Below, piece by piece: positions 55,959-64,000 of a DNA stretch of 64,000 bases (positions are counted from its first letter, which is position 1; the number at the start of each line of letters is the position of its first letter). Source of the DNA: Salinimicrobium sp963739625 (lineage in GTDB: Bacteria > Bacteroidota > Bacteroidia > Flavobacteriales > Flavobacteriaceae); contig CAVUAU010000011.1 in the NCBI GenBank assembly GCA_963739625.1, positions 62,001 to 126,000 on the forward strand, read 5' to 3'. Position numbers and translations under genes: made by a program. The notes under the pieces were generated by a model, which saw only the letters and a list, made by a program, of their open reading frames with translations, made no database searches and was not told the DNA's origin.

Positions 55959-56601
55959 AATATTATTTTTAGATTATTGCTTTATGCTTTATCCAAGGCT
56001 TAATTTCATTGAAATAATACCAGGGAATCATATTTGGAATGTTTTTACTTGTATTTAGGTTAAGTTCATATGTCCTCAGGCAAGGACATACTAAATTCTT
56101 ACAAACGAAACCGATGATTTGGGGGAATCAGTTATCGTGTAAATTGGGTTTTATTTACTTTAGTAGGGTAAATGTAGGAGGCAAAAACTGTTAAAAAAAG
56201 GAAATATTCATCTTTTAGATGTAGTGTGAGTTTTTACGGACAAACTGATTAACTCTACGAGGTAAAAGTAGAGGGTGGAAAGTGTTAAAAAAAGAAAATT
56301 TTAATCTTTTAGATGTACTGTGAGCTTTTACGGACAAAATACACAATAACAGTACCTTATACAGGTGATTTCAGACTAAAAAAAGACTAGAAAATCTTTT
56401 TTTAAGCAGTAGATTTTCCGCAGTTTTTCGAGCGAATTCCCGTACAAGTTCTTCGGGTTTTTTTAACCCGTATTTTCAGGCTTTACTGCTTCGGAAGGCT
56501 CATCAGAACAACAAGTATAGCTCATTTTTTTCTTACAAATTTGTACAGGAATACACCTCCTTTTTTTGCAGACTTTGACCTATTTCCCGTAAATTGGCTA
56601 T
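55959..56601. other. 643-bp intergenic region upstream of the adhesin operon with tandem 94-bp duplication
   Basis: No gene. Two copies of about 94 bp lie at 56170-56252 and 56264-56346: each has a tag such as GTTAAAAAAAG, then ATCTTTTAGATGTAGTGTG or a variant and TTTTTACGGACAAA. A hairpin CGGGTT/AACCCG sits at 56454-56470. The region separates the divergent adhesin operon and pdxH and probably holds both promoters. Confidence 0.7.
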
Positions 56602-57249
56602 ATGAAAAATAAGCTCCACGATTACAGAAAACTGTATGCAAAACATCAGTTGATCGAAGAGGAAATACCAGAAGATCCCTTTGACCTTTTTCACTACTGG
56701 CTAAGAGAAGTAGAAACAAATAGAGAAGTTGAAGAAGTCAATACCATGACTGTTTCGACCAACAGCCTTGATGGGTACCCGCGATCTCGCGTAGTACTGT
56801 TGAAGGAATACGACAAAGAAGGATATGTATTCTATACCAACTACCTTTCAGAAAAAGGAAAGTCTATTGAGAAAGATCCAAAAGTCTGTCTCGCATTCTT
56901 TTGGCCGGCTTCAGAAAGACAGGTGATCATTAAAGGAATTGCAAAAAAGGTCTCTGAGGAAGATTCTGAAGTTTATTTTCGCTCAAGACCCCGCGGAAGC
57001 CAGTTGGGAGCCTGGGCTTCAAACCAAAGTTCTGTAGTGCCTTCAAGGGAATTCCTTCAGAAAAAACTGGAGCTGCTGGAGCAGGAATACGAAGGGAAGG
57101 AAGTTCCAAGACCGCCACATTGGGGAGGTTATAAAGTCTTTCCTGTAGAATTCGAATTCTGGCAAGGCAGACCTAATAGATTGCATGACCGCATTTACTA
57201 CAGTAAAGAAAATGAGCTTTACTGGAAAATGGACCGTTTAGCACCTTGA
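56602..57249 (+). CDS. pdxH: Pyridoxamine 5'-phosphate oxidase
   Basis: A 215-residue FMN enzyme that makes pyridoxal 5'-phosphate from PNP or PMP. Motifs include MTVSTNSLDGYPRSRVVLLK, VFYTNYLSEKGKSIE, the GSQLGAWASNQS segment and the C-terminal FWQGRPNRLHDRI ending in RLAP. All fit PdxH of normal length. It opens an operon that continues with sixA, ppk and ppx. Confidence 0.96.
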   Translation: MKNKLHDYRKLYAKHQLIEEEIPEDPFDLFHYWLREVETNREVEEVNTMTVSTNSLDGYPRSRVVLLKEYDKEGYVFYTNYLSEKGKSIEKDPKVCLAFFWPASERQVIIKGIAKKVSEEDSEVYFRSRPRGSQLGAWASNQSSVVPSREFLQKKLELLEQEYEGKEVPRPPHWGGYKVFPVEFEFWQGRPNRLHDRIYYSKENELYWKMDRLAP

Positions 57250-57253
57250 AAAA

Positions 57254-57739
57254 ATGAAAAAATTGATCCTCGTCAGGCATGGGAAATCCTCATGGGAAGA
57301 TGATCTTCCCGATGAAGACCGACCTCTAAAAAAGCGCGCTTATGAAGATGCAGCGCTTGTACTTAAAGCCTTCCGCAGCCATTTACCAGAATCTTTGGAG
57401 ATTTGGAGTAGTCCGGCGAAAAGAGCCTTGACGACGGCGAGGCTTTTCCAGGAGGGGCTTAATATTTCTGAAAATCATTTCACCATCAAAGAGGACCTTT
57501 ATACCTTTAACGTCAATAAATTGCTTAAGGTGATCTCCCGTTGTGATGATACCGTTGAAAACCTCATGGTCTTTGGGCATAACCCGGCAATGACGCAGTT
57601 GGTGAACACCCTTGGCAACCATTTTTTTGATAATGTACCTACCACAGGCCTTCTCATCCTTGATTTTGAAGCCAATTCCTGGAGGACTCTCAAAAATGGC
57701 AAAACAAACCTATATTTATTTCCGAAGCATCTAAAGTAA
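57254..57739 (+). CDS. sixA: SixA-type histidine phosphatase
   Basis: A 161-residue phosphohistidine phosphatase of the branch-1 histidine phosphatase family. Catalytic RHG is RHGKSSW near the N-terminus and the second His is in FGHNPAM. In E. coli SixA dephosphorylates a histidine of the phosphotransferase/ArcB system. It is 4 nt after pdxH and 3 nt before ppk, so it may act on polyphosphate-linked signalling, but that is inference. Confidence 0.88.
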   Translation: MKKLILVRHGKSSWEDDLPDEDRPLKKRAYEDAALVLKAFRSHLPESLEIWSSPAKRALTTARLFQEGLNISENHFTIKEDLYTFNVNKLLKVISRCDDTVENLMVFGHNPAMTQLVNTLGNHFFDNVPTTGLLILDFEANSWRTLKNGKTNLYLFPKHLK

Positions 57740-57742
57740 TTT

Positions 57743-59842
57743 ATGGAGCACAACCAGTATATCAACAGAGAACTTAGTTGGCTGCAGTTCAACGCCAGAG
57801 TTTTACAGGAAGCAGCAGATAAAACGGTTCCTTTGATAGAAAGACTGCGGTTTTTGGGGATTTTTTCCAATAACCTGGATGAGTTTTTCAAGGTAAGGTA
57901 CGCGACCATAAAAAGGATAGACCTTGCCGGAAAAGGTGCCAAAAATGTTCTTGGCGGGATAAAGGCAGGACAGCTGCTGGAAGAGATCACCCAAATCGTA
58001 ATAGACCAGCAAAGCGAAAGCCTGGCTATCCTCGATGCTATTCAAAATAAACTGCAGGACCACAATATTTTCATTATCAATGAAAAACAGGTCTCCAAAT
58101 CACAGCAGCCATTTTTAAAAAACTTCTTTCTTCAAAAGGTGAGTCCGGCGTTGGTAACCATCATTCTTAATGATCTGGCCGAACTGCCGCGGCTCAAAGA
58201 CAGTGCAGCTTATCTGGCAGTAAAAATGGTGATGAAGGAGCAGACGGGTAAAAAGAACGGTGCAAAGCCGGGCCCGGTACTAAAAGAGAAGAAATATGTG
58301 CTTATCGAAATTCCCAGGAGCATAGAACGTTTTGTAGTACTTCCCAGAGAAGGAGACAAACAGTTTATCATTCTTCTCGATGATCTCATTAGATATCACC
58401 TACACTCGATCTTTAATATTTTCGAGTACGAGAGTGTAACTGCACATATGATCAAGATCACTCGTGATGCCGAACTGGACATAGATTCTGACCTCAGTAA
58501 ATCGTTTATTGAAAAGATCTCTGCAAGTGTCAAAGAAAGGATCGAAGGAGAACCCGTTCGCTTTGTTTATGACATGAATATTGAGCAGGATACGCTGCAG
58601 TATTTGATGAGTAAAATGGGCATTGACGCCACCGATAGTATTATTCCCGGAGGCCGCTACCATAATAGAAGGGATTACATGAATTTTCCAAGCCTGGGTG
58701 GCGAAGAGTTGCAGTACAAACAATATGAGCCGCTTCCGGTGCCCGGACTCGTGTTGCAGGGAAGCCTTTTTAAAGAGATTGCAAAAAAGGATTATTTGCT
58801 GCACACTCCCTATCAATCCTTTTCTTATACGGTCAAATTCCTCAGGGAAGCAGCACTTGATCCCGCGGTGAAGACCATTAAGATCACCATCTACAGGTTA
58901 GCAAAAATTTCTCATATAGCGAGTTCGCTTATCAATGCCGTCAAAAATGGCAAAAAAGTAACCGTTCAAATTGAACTGAGAGCCAGGTTTGACGAGGTGG
59001 CAAATATTAATTATGCTGAGCAAATGCAGCAGGAAGGGGTCAACCTTATCTTTGGGGTCAAAGGCCTGAAAGTTCACTGCAAAGCCTGTGTCATTGAACG
59101 TCTGGAAAATAATAAGCTGCGCAGGTACGGTTTCATAAGTACCGGAAATCTCAACGAATCTACGGCCAGGGTATACTCAGATCTTACCCTTTTTACCAGT
59201 GACCAGAACATATTAAAGGAGGTCAACAAAGTCTTTGACTTCTTTGAGGTGAATTATAAGGTGAGCCGTTATAAACATCTCATCGTTTCGCCACATTATA
59301 CCCGAAGTGCCCTCGTGAAATTGATCCAGACCGAAATTGACAATGCACGGGAAGGCAAGCCGGCAGGAATATGTCTTAAACTCAATTCCCTGTCAGACTA
59401 TGGTCTCATCGACAAACTTTACGAAGCCAGCAGGGCAGGAGTCAAAATGCGCCTCATTGTTAGAGGTATTTGCTGCCTCATTCCCGGGGTGGAAGGCATG
59501 AGCGAAAATATCGAGGTTATAAGTATAGTCGATAAGTACCTTGAGCATCCACGGATCTATATTTTTGAAAACGCGGGTGCACCAAAAGTTTTTATTTCCT
59601 CGGCCGATTGGATGACGAGAAATCTCGATTACCGGGTTGAAGTAACCTGTCCTATTTATGATGTGGATATTCAAAAAGAATTGATGGATGCCTTTGAGAT
59701 CTGCTGGAGTGACAATGTCAAAGCGCGAGCGATTACCTGCAGGCAGGATAATGCTTATAGAAAGAATGACCTTCCGCCGCTGCGTTCTCAATTTGCCCTT
59801 TATGACTATTACTTAGAAAAACTGGAAAAAGAAAAAGTTTGA
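57743..59842 (+). CDS. ppk1: Polyphosphate kinase 1
   Basis: A 699-residue enzyme that makes inorganic polyphosphate from ATP. It has the N-terminal helical domain (QYINRELSWLQFN), the central domain and two PLD-like halves with the histidine-bearing KVHCKACV motif and TGNLNESTARVYSDL. Length is typical. It overlaps ppx by 4 nt (TTGA). Part of the polyphosphate operon. Confidence 0.96.
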   Translation: MEHNQYINRELSWLQFNARVLQEAADKTVPLIERLRFLGIFSNNLDEFFKVRYATIKRIDLAGKGAKNVLGGIKAGQLLEEITQIVIDQQSESLAILDAIQNKLQDHNIFIINEKQVSKSQQPFLKNFFLQKVSPALVTIILNDLAELPRLKDSAAYLAVKMVMKEQTGKKNGAKPGPVLKEKKYVLIEIPRSIERFVVLPREGDKQFIILLDDLIRYHLHSIFNIFEYESVTAHMIKITRDAELDIDSDLSKSFIEKISASVKERIEGEPVRFVYDMNIEQDTLQYLMSKMGIDATDSIIPGGRYHNRRDYMNFPSLGGEELQYKQYEPLPVPGLVLQGSLFKEIAKKDYLLHTPYQSFSYTVKFLREAALDPAVKTIKITIYRLAKISHIASSLINAVKNGKKVTVQIELRARFDEVANINYAEQMQQEGVNLIFGVKGLKVHCKACVIERLENNKLRRYGFISTGNLNESTARVYSDLTLFTSDQNILKEVNKVFDFFEVNYKVSRYKHLIVSPHYTRSALVKLIQTEIDNAREGKPAGICLKLNSLSDYGLIDKLYEASRAGVKMRLIVRGICCLIPGVEGMSENIEVISIVDKYLEHPRIYIFENAGAPKVFISSADWMTRNLDYRVEVTCPIYDVDIQKELMDAFEICWSDNVKARAITCRQDNAYRKNDLPPLRSQFALYDYYLEKLEKEKV

Positions 59843-60747
59843 TCGTTCAAAAAAAATATGCCGCAATAGATATAGGCTCAAACGCCGTGAGACTGCTTAT
59901 CTCCACCGTTACGGAACAGGAGGACCGGGATCCTCTGTTCAAGAAAACTTCTCTGGTGAGGGTGCCGATAAGATTGGGAGCAGATGTTTTTCTTACGAAA
60001 AAAATCTCTCCTGAAAATACCAAACGCATGATCGATACCATGCAGGCCTACAAGTTATTGATGAGCTCCCACAAAATTGAAAAGTACAAGGCATGTGCTA
60101 CTTCGGCAATGAGGGAAGCAAAGAACGGGCAGCAGGTAGCCGACCTGATCAAACAAGAAACCGGAATAGACATCAACATCATCGATGGGAATGACGAGGC
60201 TGCTATCATTGCGGCTACAGATCTTCACGCACTTATCCAAACTGATAAAACTTACCTCTATGTGGATGTGGGTGGTGGTAGTACAGAATTCACCCTCTAC
60301 TCTCAGGGACAAACCATTGCTTCAAGATCGTTCAAATTGGGAACGGTAAGGCTACTCGAAGACATGGTGCCACAGGAAATATGGGAGGAAACCGAAGAAT
60401 GGGTGAAAAAGACCACTAAACCATACTCGAAAATAGACCTTATTGGTTCCGGGGGAAACATCAACAATATCTTCAAGAGCAGCGGGAAAGCCAATGGAAA
60501 ACCTCTTAGCTTTCTTTATTTGAGTTCGTACTATCAATTGCTGCAGTCCTTTACCTATGAAGAAAGGATCACAGAACTTAATCTCAATCAAGACAGGGCA
60601 GACGTTATTGTACCCGCCGCAAAGATCTATCTGTCTGCAATGAAATGGACGAGGGCACGCAGAATCTACGTTCCAAAAATTGGACTTTCAGATGGGATTA
60701 TAAAGTCGCTTTACCAGGAGACCAAAGAGGAAGCTACCCGTGCATAG
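59839..60747 (+). CDS. ppx: Exopolyphosphatase / Ppx-GppA phosphatase
   Basis: A 302-residue ASKHA-fold phosphatase with AAIDIGSNAVRLLI, SAMREAKNGQ, YVDVGGGSTEFTLY and GSGGNINN. The likely start is the TTG at 59839, overlapping the ppk stop (TTGA); no in-frame ATG precedes the first motif. It hydrolyses polyphosphate or pppGpp, opposing Ppk. It converges with miaE, overlapping it by 14 nt. Confidence 0.93.
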   Translation: MIVQKKYAAIDIGSNAVRLLISTVTEQEDRDPLFKKTSLVRVPIRLGADVFLTKKISPENTKRMIDTMQAYKLLMSSHKIEKYKACATSAMREAKNGQQVADLIKQETGIDINIIDGNDEAAIIAATDLHALIQTDKTYLYVDVGGGSTEFTLYSQGQTIASRSFKLGTVRLLEDMVPQEIWEETEEWVKKTTKPYSKIDLIGSGGNINNIFKSSGKANGKPLSFLYLSSYYQLLQSFTYEERITELNLNQDRADVIVPAAKIYLSAMKWTRARRIYVPKIGLSDGIIKSLYQETKEEATRA

Positions 60748-61315
60748 TCTCTTTTTTGCCAAGATCTCTCATGATCTCAGCCTCGTAGACAAGTAGGTCC
60801 TGCCACTTTTTATCCACCTCTTTTCTATCGCCAAATTTGCGCGCAAAATTGAGGAACATCGTATAGTGATTTGCTTCACTCACCATTAAACTTCTGTAAA
60901 ATTCAGAAAGTTCTCTGTCTTCCAGGTTCTCAGAAAGCAACCTGAAACGTTCACAGCTTCTGGCCTCAATAAGAGCAGCATATAACAGGCGATGAACTAG
61001 ATGATCTATTCGGCTCCCACCCTTTGGAAAGAACTTCATCAACTGCACCACATATTCATCTTTTCGATCCCTTCCCAGAACATAACCGCGTTTCAAAATA
61101 ATGTCGTGTACCATCTTGAAATGGCCCATCTCTTCCCTCACAAGTGCGGTCATTGCTGTCACAAGTTCAGAATGTTCAGGATTGGTGACGATAAGCGATA
61201 CGGCGGTAGAAGCCGCTTTTTGTTCACACCAGGCATGATCTGTAAGGATCTCCTCAATGTTTTTTTCTACGATGTTAACCCATCGTGGATCTGTAGGTAG
61301 TTTTAGACCTAACAT
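60734..61315 (-). CDS. miaE: tRNA-(ms2io6A)-hydroxylase-like di-iron protein
   Basis: A 193-residue ferritin-fold protein with di-iron residues in AWCEQKAASTA, REEMGHF, EARSCERF and SEANHYTMF. MiaE hydroxylates the isopentenyl group of modified adenosine next to the anticodon. It starts 2 nt after the dnaX stop, so it is probably translated with dnaX, a common arrangement in Bacteroidota. Confidence 0.9.
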   Translation of the reverse strand: MLGLKLPTDPRWVNIVEKNIEEILTDHAWCEQKAASTAVSLIVTNPEHSELVTAMTALVREEMGHFKMVHDIILKRGYVLGRDRKDEYVVQLMKFFPKGGSRIDHLVHRLLYAALIEARSCERFRLLSENLEDRELSEFYRSLMVSEANHYTMFLNFARKFGDRKEVDKKWQDLLVYEAEIMRDLGKKETMHG

Positions 61316-61317
61316 AG

Positions 61318-63207
61318 TTAAATATCTAAGTCAAAGGTTGAACGCAGCTTTTCTAAAAGCGGGTTTTTCTCCTTCAATTTTTCAAATTTTTCAATGGGAG
61401 TAAAGGCAAATTTTTTCTCTGCTTTTTCATTTACGCTCACTTCCAGCTGGATCTGCGTGTTCTGCAGTTTCTCCTTTAAAAAGCCCATTAGGTAATACTG
61501 TACCTTTTCCAGTTCGAGCTTCATGGTCTCGTTGGGCAGTTCAATCCAGATCTTTTTTCCCTTGAGCACGGGAGTGTCGGTTTGCATGATAGAGGAGAGG
61601 ATCTTTTCCCCTTTTTCGTTCTGTTCCTGCGCAAACTCCTGCCACGCCTCCTGCATTTGTTCTTCGGTGAATTTGCCGTTCTTTACGACTTCCTCCTCCT
61701 GTTTTGCCTCTCTTTTTTGCGCCTCCAGCTCTTTTTTCTTCTGAATACTTTTTAAAGACAGTCCCGAAACCTTCTTTTTAGGCATGGTGGGTTGCTCCAC
61801 TTCTTCGGAAGCTGTAAAATTTTCAGGCGAAGCTTCAGCTTTTTCTTCAGAAACTTCGGTCTTTGCTGATGGCTTTACTCTTGTTTCTTCTTCGGAAGTA
61901 TCCTGTTGTTGCACAGGTTTTTCCGAAGAGAATTCTTTTTCAGGTTCCGAGACACAATCGCTTGCAGTAGGGGTGGCGCTTTTCGACGGAAGCTGGGCTT
62001 CTCTTGGTGCCGCCGAACTACCATTAGCATATTCCGCATTAATGATGACCTCTTTTTCCTTTTTTGAAAGCTTAAGTGCAGGGGTAGGAACCGGAGGTCC
62101 CGAAAAATGGGAAGGTGAAATTATGGATGCGCTATCCTTTTTTTTTTCGGCTCCAAAAGTGATGGAAGCCAGCTGCATCAGGCATAACTCCACCAACAGT
62201 CGCTGGTTGCGGCTGCTTTTGTATTGCAGGTCACACTCATTGGCAAGTTCAATAGCCTTCAGTAAGAACTCGGGAGAAGCGCTTTGAGCCTGTTCAAAAT
62301 ACAGGGCTTTAGTATTCTCGCCCACCTCAAGTAGATTCACTGTCTTTGGATCCTGGCAAACGAGCAGGTCTCTAAAATGCGATGCCAGGCCGGCAATAAA
62401 GTGATGCCCGTCAAACCCGTGGGACAAAATTTCGTTGAACAGCAATAACAGCTGCGGAATATCATTCTGAAGGATGAGCTTAGTGGCGGTAAGGTAGGTG
62501 TCGTAATCGAGTACGTTCAAGTTCTCGGTCACTGCCTGCCGGGTAAGTTCTTTTCCGCTGAAGCTTACCACCCTATCATAGATCGAAAGCGCATCACGCA
62601 TGGCGCCATCAGCCTTTTGTGCTATAATGTGCAGCGCGTCATCATCTGCAATCACCCCTTCCTGTTCTGCAATGTATGCCAGGTATTCTTTGGCGTCTTT
62701 AACCGTGATCCTCTTAAAGTCGAAGATCTGGCAACGGGAAAGAATGGTAGGGATGATCTTGTGCTTCTCTGTAGTTGCAAGAATGAAGATCGCGTGCTTT
62801 GGCGGTTCTTCCAGGGTCTTCAAAAAAGCATTAAAGGCGGCCTGTGAGAGCATGTGCACCTCATCGATAATGTACACTTTATACTGCCCAACCTGTGGCG
62901 GGATCCTTACCTGGTCAATAAGGTTCCTAATGTCATCGACAGAGTTGTTTGAAGCGGCATCGAGCTCAAAAATGTTGAAAGCGAAGTCTTCGTTGGGATC
63001 CTGGTTGTCATCCTGGTTGATCTTTTTTGCCAGGATTCGGGCGCAGGTGGTTTTCCCAACTCCGCGTGGTCCTGTAAACAAAAGTGCCTGTGCCAGGTGA
63101 TCGTGTTCAATGGCATTGAGCAAAGTATTGGTGATAGCTTGCTGGCCCACAACGTCTTTGAACGTTTGGGGACGGTATTTTCTGGCCGATACTACAAAAT
63201 GCTCCAT
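61318..63207 (-). CDS. dnaX: DNA polymerase III subunit gamma/tau
   Basis: A 629-residue clamp-loader protein. Core: VSARKYRPQTFKDVVGQ, Walker A GPRGVGKTTC, the FELDAASNNSVDDIR, the DEVHMLS Walker B and SRC motif (SRCQIFDFK). The region between Walker A and FELDAAS is short (KKINQDDNQDPNEDFAFN) and lacks the zinc cysteines of E. coli DnaX. A proline/Glu/Ser-rich linker follows codon 354, then a C-terminal tau-type domain. The gamma form may come from slippage at an A10 run (next entry). It overlaps no neighbours. Confidence 0.95.
   Translation of the reverse strand: MEHFVVSARKYRPQTFKDVVGQQAITNTLLNAIEHDHLAQALLFTGPRGVGKTTCARILAKKINQDDNQDPNEDFAFNIFELDAASNNSVDDIRNLIDQVRIPPQVGQYKVYIIDEVHMLSQAAFNAFLKTLEEPPKHAIFILATTEKHKIIPTILSRCQIFDFKRITVKDAKEYLAYIAEQEGVIADDDALHIIAQKADGAMRDALSIYDRVVSFSGKELTRQAVTENLNVLDYDTYLTATKLILQNDIPQLLLLFNEILSHGFDGHHFIAGLASHFRDLLVCQDPKTVNLLEVGENTKALYFEQAQSASPEFLLKAIELANECDLQYKSSRNQRLLVELCLMQLASITFGAEKKKDSASIISPSHFSGPPVPTPALKLSKKEKEVIINAEYANGSSAAPREAQLPSKSATPTASDCVSEPEKEFSSEKPVQQQDTSEEETRVKPSAKTEVSEEKAEASPENFTASEEVEQPTMPKKKVSGLSLKSIQKKKELEAQKREAKQEEEVVKNGKFTEEQMQEAWQEFAQEQNEKGEKILSSIMQTDTPVLKGKKIWIELPNETMKLELEKVQYYLMGFLKEKLQNTQIQLEVSVNEKAEKKFAFTPIEKFEKLKEKNPLLEKLRSTFDLDI
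62138..62147 (-). promoter_or_regulatory. dnaX: Candidate programmed slippage site in dnaX
   Basis: The minus strand reads GCC GAA AAA AAA AAG GAT AGC (codons 353-359) with ten A at 62138-62147. A -1 shift reads GGA TAG: one glycine, then stop, giving a protein of about 358 residues that ends just after clamp-loader domain III. One extra A in the RNA has the same effect; one fewer A stops six codons later. This copies the E. coli (A AAA AAG) and Thermus (A9) dnaX arrangements. A small hairpin GGAT-AGCGC-ATCC follows. Confidence 0.6.
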
Positions 63208-63287
63208 TGAAAAATATTAGAAGACAAATATAAAAATACAAATCTGAAGCAGAGAGGTATCGGGAGGTTTTTATCCACAAATGCCTG

Positions 63288-63332
63288 TTGAAAATGCCAT
63301 TTTTGACACCTCTTAAAAATGGCATTTTTAGA
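63288..63332. repeat. Two dispersed palindromes upstream of rnpB
   Basis: TTGAAAATGCCATTTTTGAC (63288-63307) and TTAAAAATGGCATTTTTAGA (63313-63332). Both are close to the AAAAATGnCATTTTT core. Confidence 0.55.
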
Positions 63333-63346
63333 ACGCTTTTAAATGC

Positions 63347-63354
63347 TACCTTTG
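63347..63354 (+). promoter_or_regulatory. -7 element of the rnpB promoter
   Basis: TACCTTTG matches TAnnTTTG exactly; TTTT 17 nt upstream stands in for TTTG. The predicted start at about 63360 agrees with the RNase P 5' end. Confidence 0.7.
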
Positions 63355-63359
63355 CGGCA

Positions 63360-63692
63360 AGCAGACCGCCTTATCGCTCTCAGATCCCGATAGCTATCGG
63401 GACAGGGGGAGGAAAGTCCGGACACCGTAGGGCAGCATAGTGGGTAACACCCACCGGTCTTGATGCAAATCGGGATTAGGACTAGTGCAACAGAAAGGAT
63501 GTACAGGTAATGCTGTAGTGAAATCAGGTAAACTCTATGCGGTGCAATGCCATGTATACCGGCTGTTAAGGATTGCCCGTCCGTTGCCGGAGGGTAGGCA
63601 GCTAAAGGTCTTTGGTAACAAAAGCTTCAGATAAATGATAAGGACTCCGACTTAGGTCGGGGAACAGAATCCGGCTTACAGGTCTGCTTTTT
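63360..63692 (+). ncRNA. rnpB: RNase P RNA, bacterial class A
   Basis: The 333-nt RNA that, with RnpA, cleaves 5' leaders from tRNA precursors. The ends GCAGACC and GGTCTGC form P1. The conserved GAGGAAAGTCCGGAC (P4 5' side) lies at about 63409-63423 and ACAGAATCCGGCTTACAG near the 3' end. CCCGATAGCTATCGGG makes a P3-like stem. It is followed by a T run. Length and order are normal for Bacteroidota. Confidence 0.96.
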
Positions 63693-63699
63693 TATATTT

Positions 63700-64000
63700 T
63701 ATTATTCTTTCCGAACCTTCGTTTTTCAGCTAGTGTAGATCATTAATGCATCCATCCTTTATGGCATTCATCCTCCTCTTTCCGAATTAATTTAAAATCC
63801 CTGATTCAGTCTAAAAAATGGCTGATTAGATTCACTAAAGGCGCTTTTGATTTTCCTGTCTGATCTTAATTGTAAATTGCCAATAATTCTTTAAAATGGA
63901 AGAAAACAATACGACAAATATGTATCTTAACTACTACAATTTTAAATAGATGCATTTATTATTTGTAGTCTTTTCTCTGCTCCATAGGAGAATTTGGCTA
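63700..64000. other. AT-rich tail, no gene seen
   Basis: No open frame with supporting features. A 17-codon frame at 63896-63949 lacks a convincing ribosome-binding context. Confidence 0.6.

Noticed and set aside
55959..56601. Hidden small gene between the adhesin operon and pdxH
   Set aside because: No frame over 40 codons with a plausible start in either strand apart from one antisense to pdxH; duplications explain the structure.
63896..63949. 17-codon frame MEENNTTNMYLNYYNFK
   Set aside because: It is too short, with no family similarity and no clear ribosome-binding context; chance is likely.

Overview
The window looks like a chromosomal segment of a marine-type flavobacterium (Bacteroidota, Flavobacteriia; the Gramella/Salegentibacter/Zunongwangia neighbourhood is a guess from protein style, not a database result). 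Supporting signs are several promoters with the Bacteroidota pattern TTTG/TTG, 17-20 nt, TAnnTTTG; type IX secretion (T9SS) proteins (PorP/SprF, a type-B C-terminal sorting domain); many short lipoproteins; and a DnaX without zinc cysteines. No insertion sequence, prophage, tRNA or CRISPR was recognised.

Layout. 1-6.5 kb: partial msrB, a hydrolase, an M48 protease, a UMF1 transporter, then an ECF sigma / membrane protein / DUF4097-like / DUF2807-like envelope operon. 6.7-12.4 kb: lon, cmk and rpsA housekeeping block with a repeat-rich spacer. 12.6-20 kb: small lipoprotein, oxidoreductases, macrodomain protein, DEAD-box helicase, Qnr-like pentapeptide protein, L,D-transpeptidase. 20-32 kb: thiol/redox and stress group (OsmC, DUF2892, two rhodaneses, DUF302, FrnE-like DsbA, GMC oxidoreductase, S9 peptidase, AhpD-like protein, methylglyoxal synthase, DUF1206, fatty acid hydroxylase). 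34-39 kb: DUF389 protein and pyrR-pyrB-orf-rnz. 39-40 kb: two tandem CAP-domain lipoproteins. 40.4-56 kb: T9SS adhesin operon: small exported protein, a giant HYR-repeat adhesin of about 4040 residues, SprF-like protein and an OmpA/TPR protein. 56.6-63.7 kb: pdxH-sixA-ppk-ppx polyphosphate operon, miaE-dnaX, and the RNase P RNA gene.

Main points for a second look. (1) The adhesin holds eight copies of a 735-bp unit (three HYR domains, 245 codons) and five copies of a 219-bp unit; each deviation from exact period equals one single-base frameshift that I located independently, and undoing them restores one 4042-codon frame. (2) Isolated single-base indels also break cmk (two), a DUF2807 gene and an AhpD-like gene, so either this sequence carries residual indel errors or the strain has recent gene decay. 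(3) dnaX has an A10 run directly after the clamp-loader core at codons 354-357; a -1 shift gives Gly then stop, closely resembling the E. coli gamma-subunit frameshift. (4) The rhodanese operon and the DUF302 gene share a conserved upstream element at similar promoter distance. (5) A dispersed palindrome (core TCAAAAATGnCATTTTTGA) recurs between genes and in several terminators. No clearly new defence or mobile system was found.
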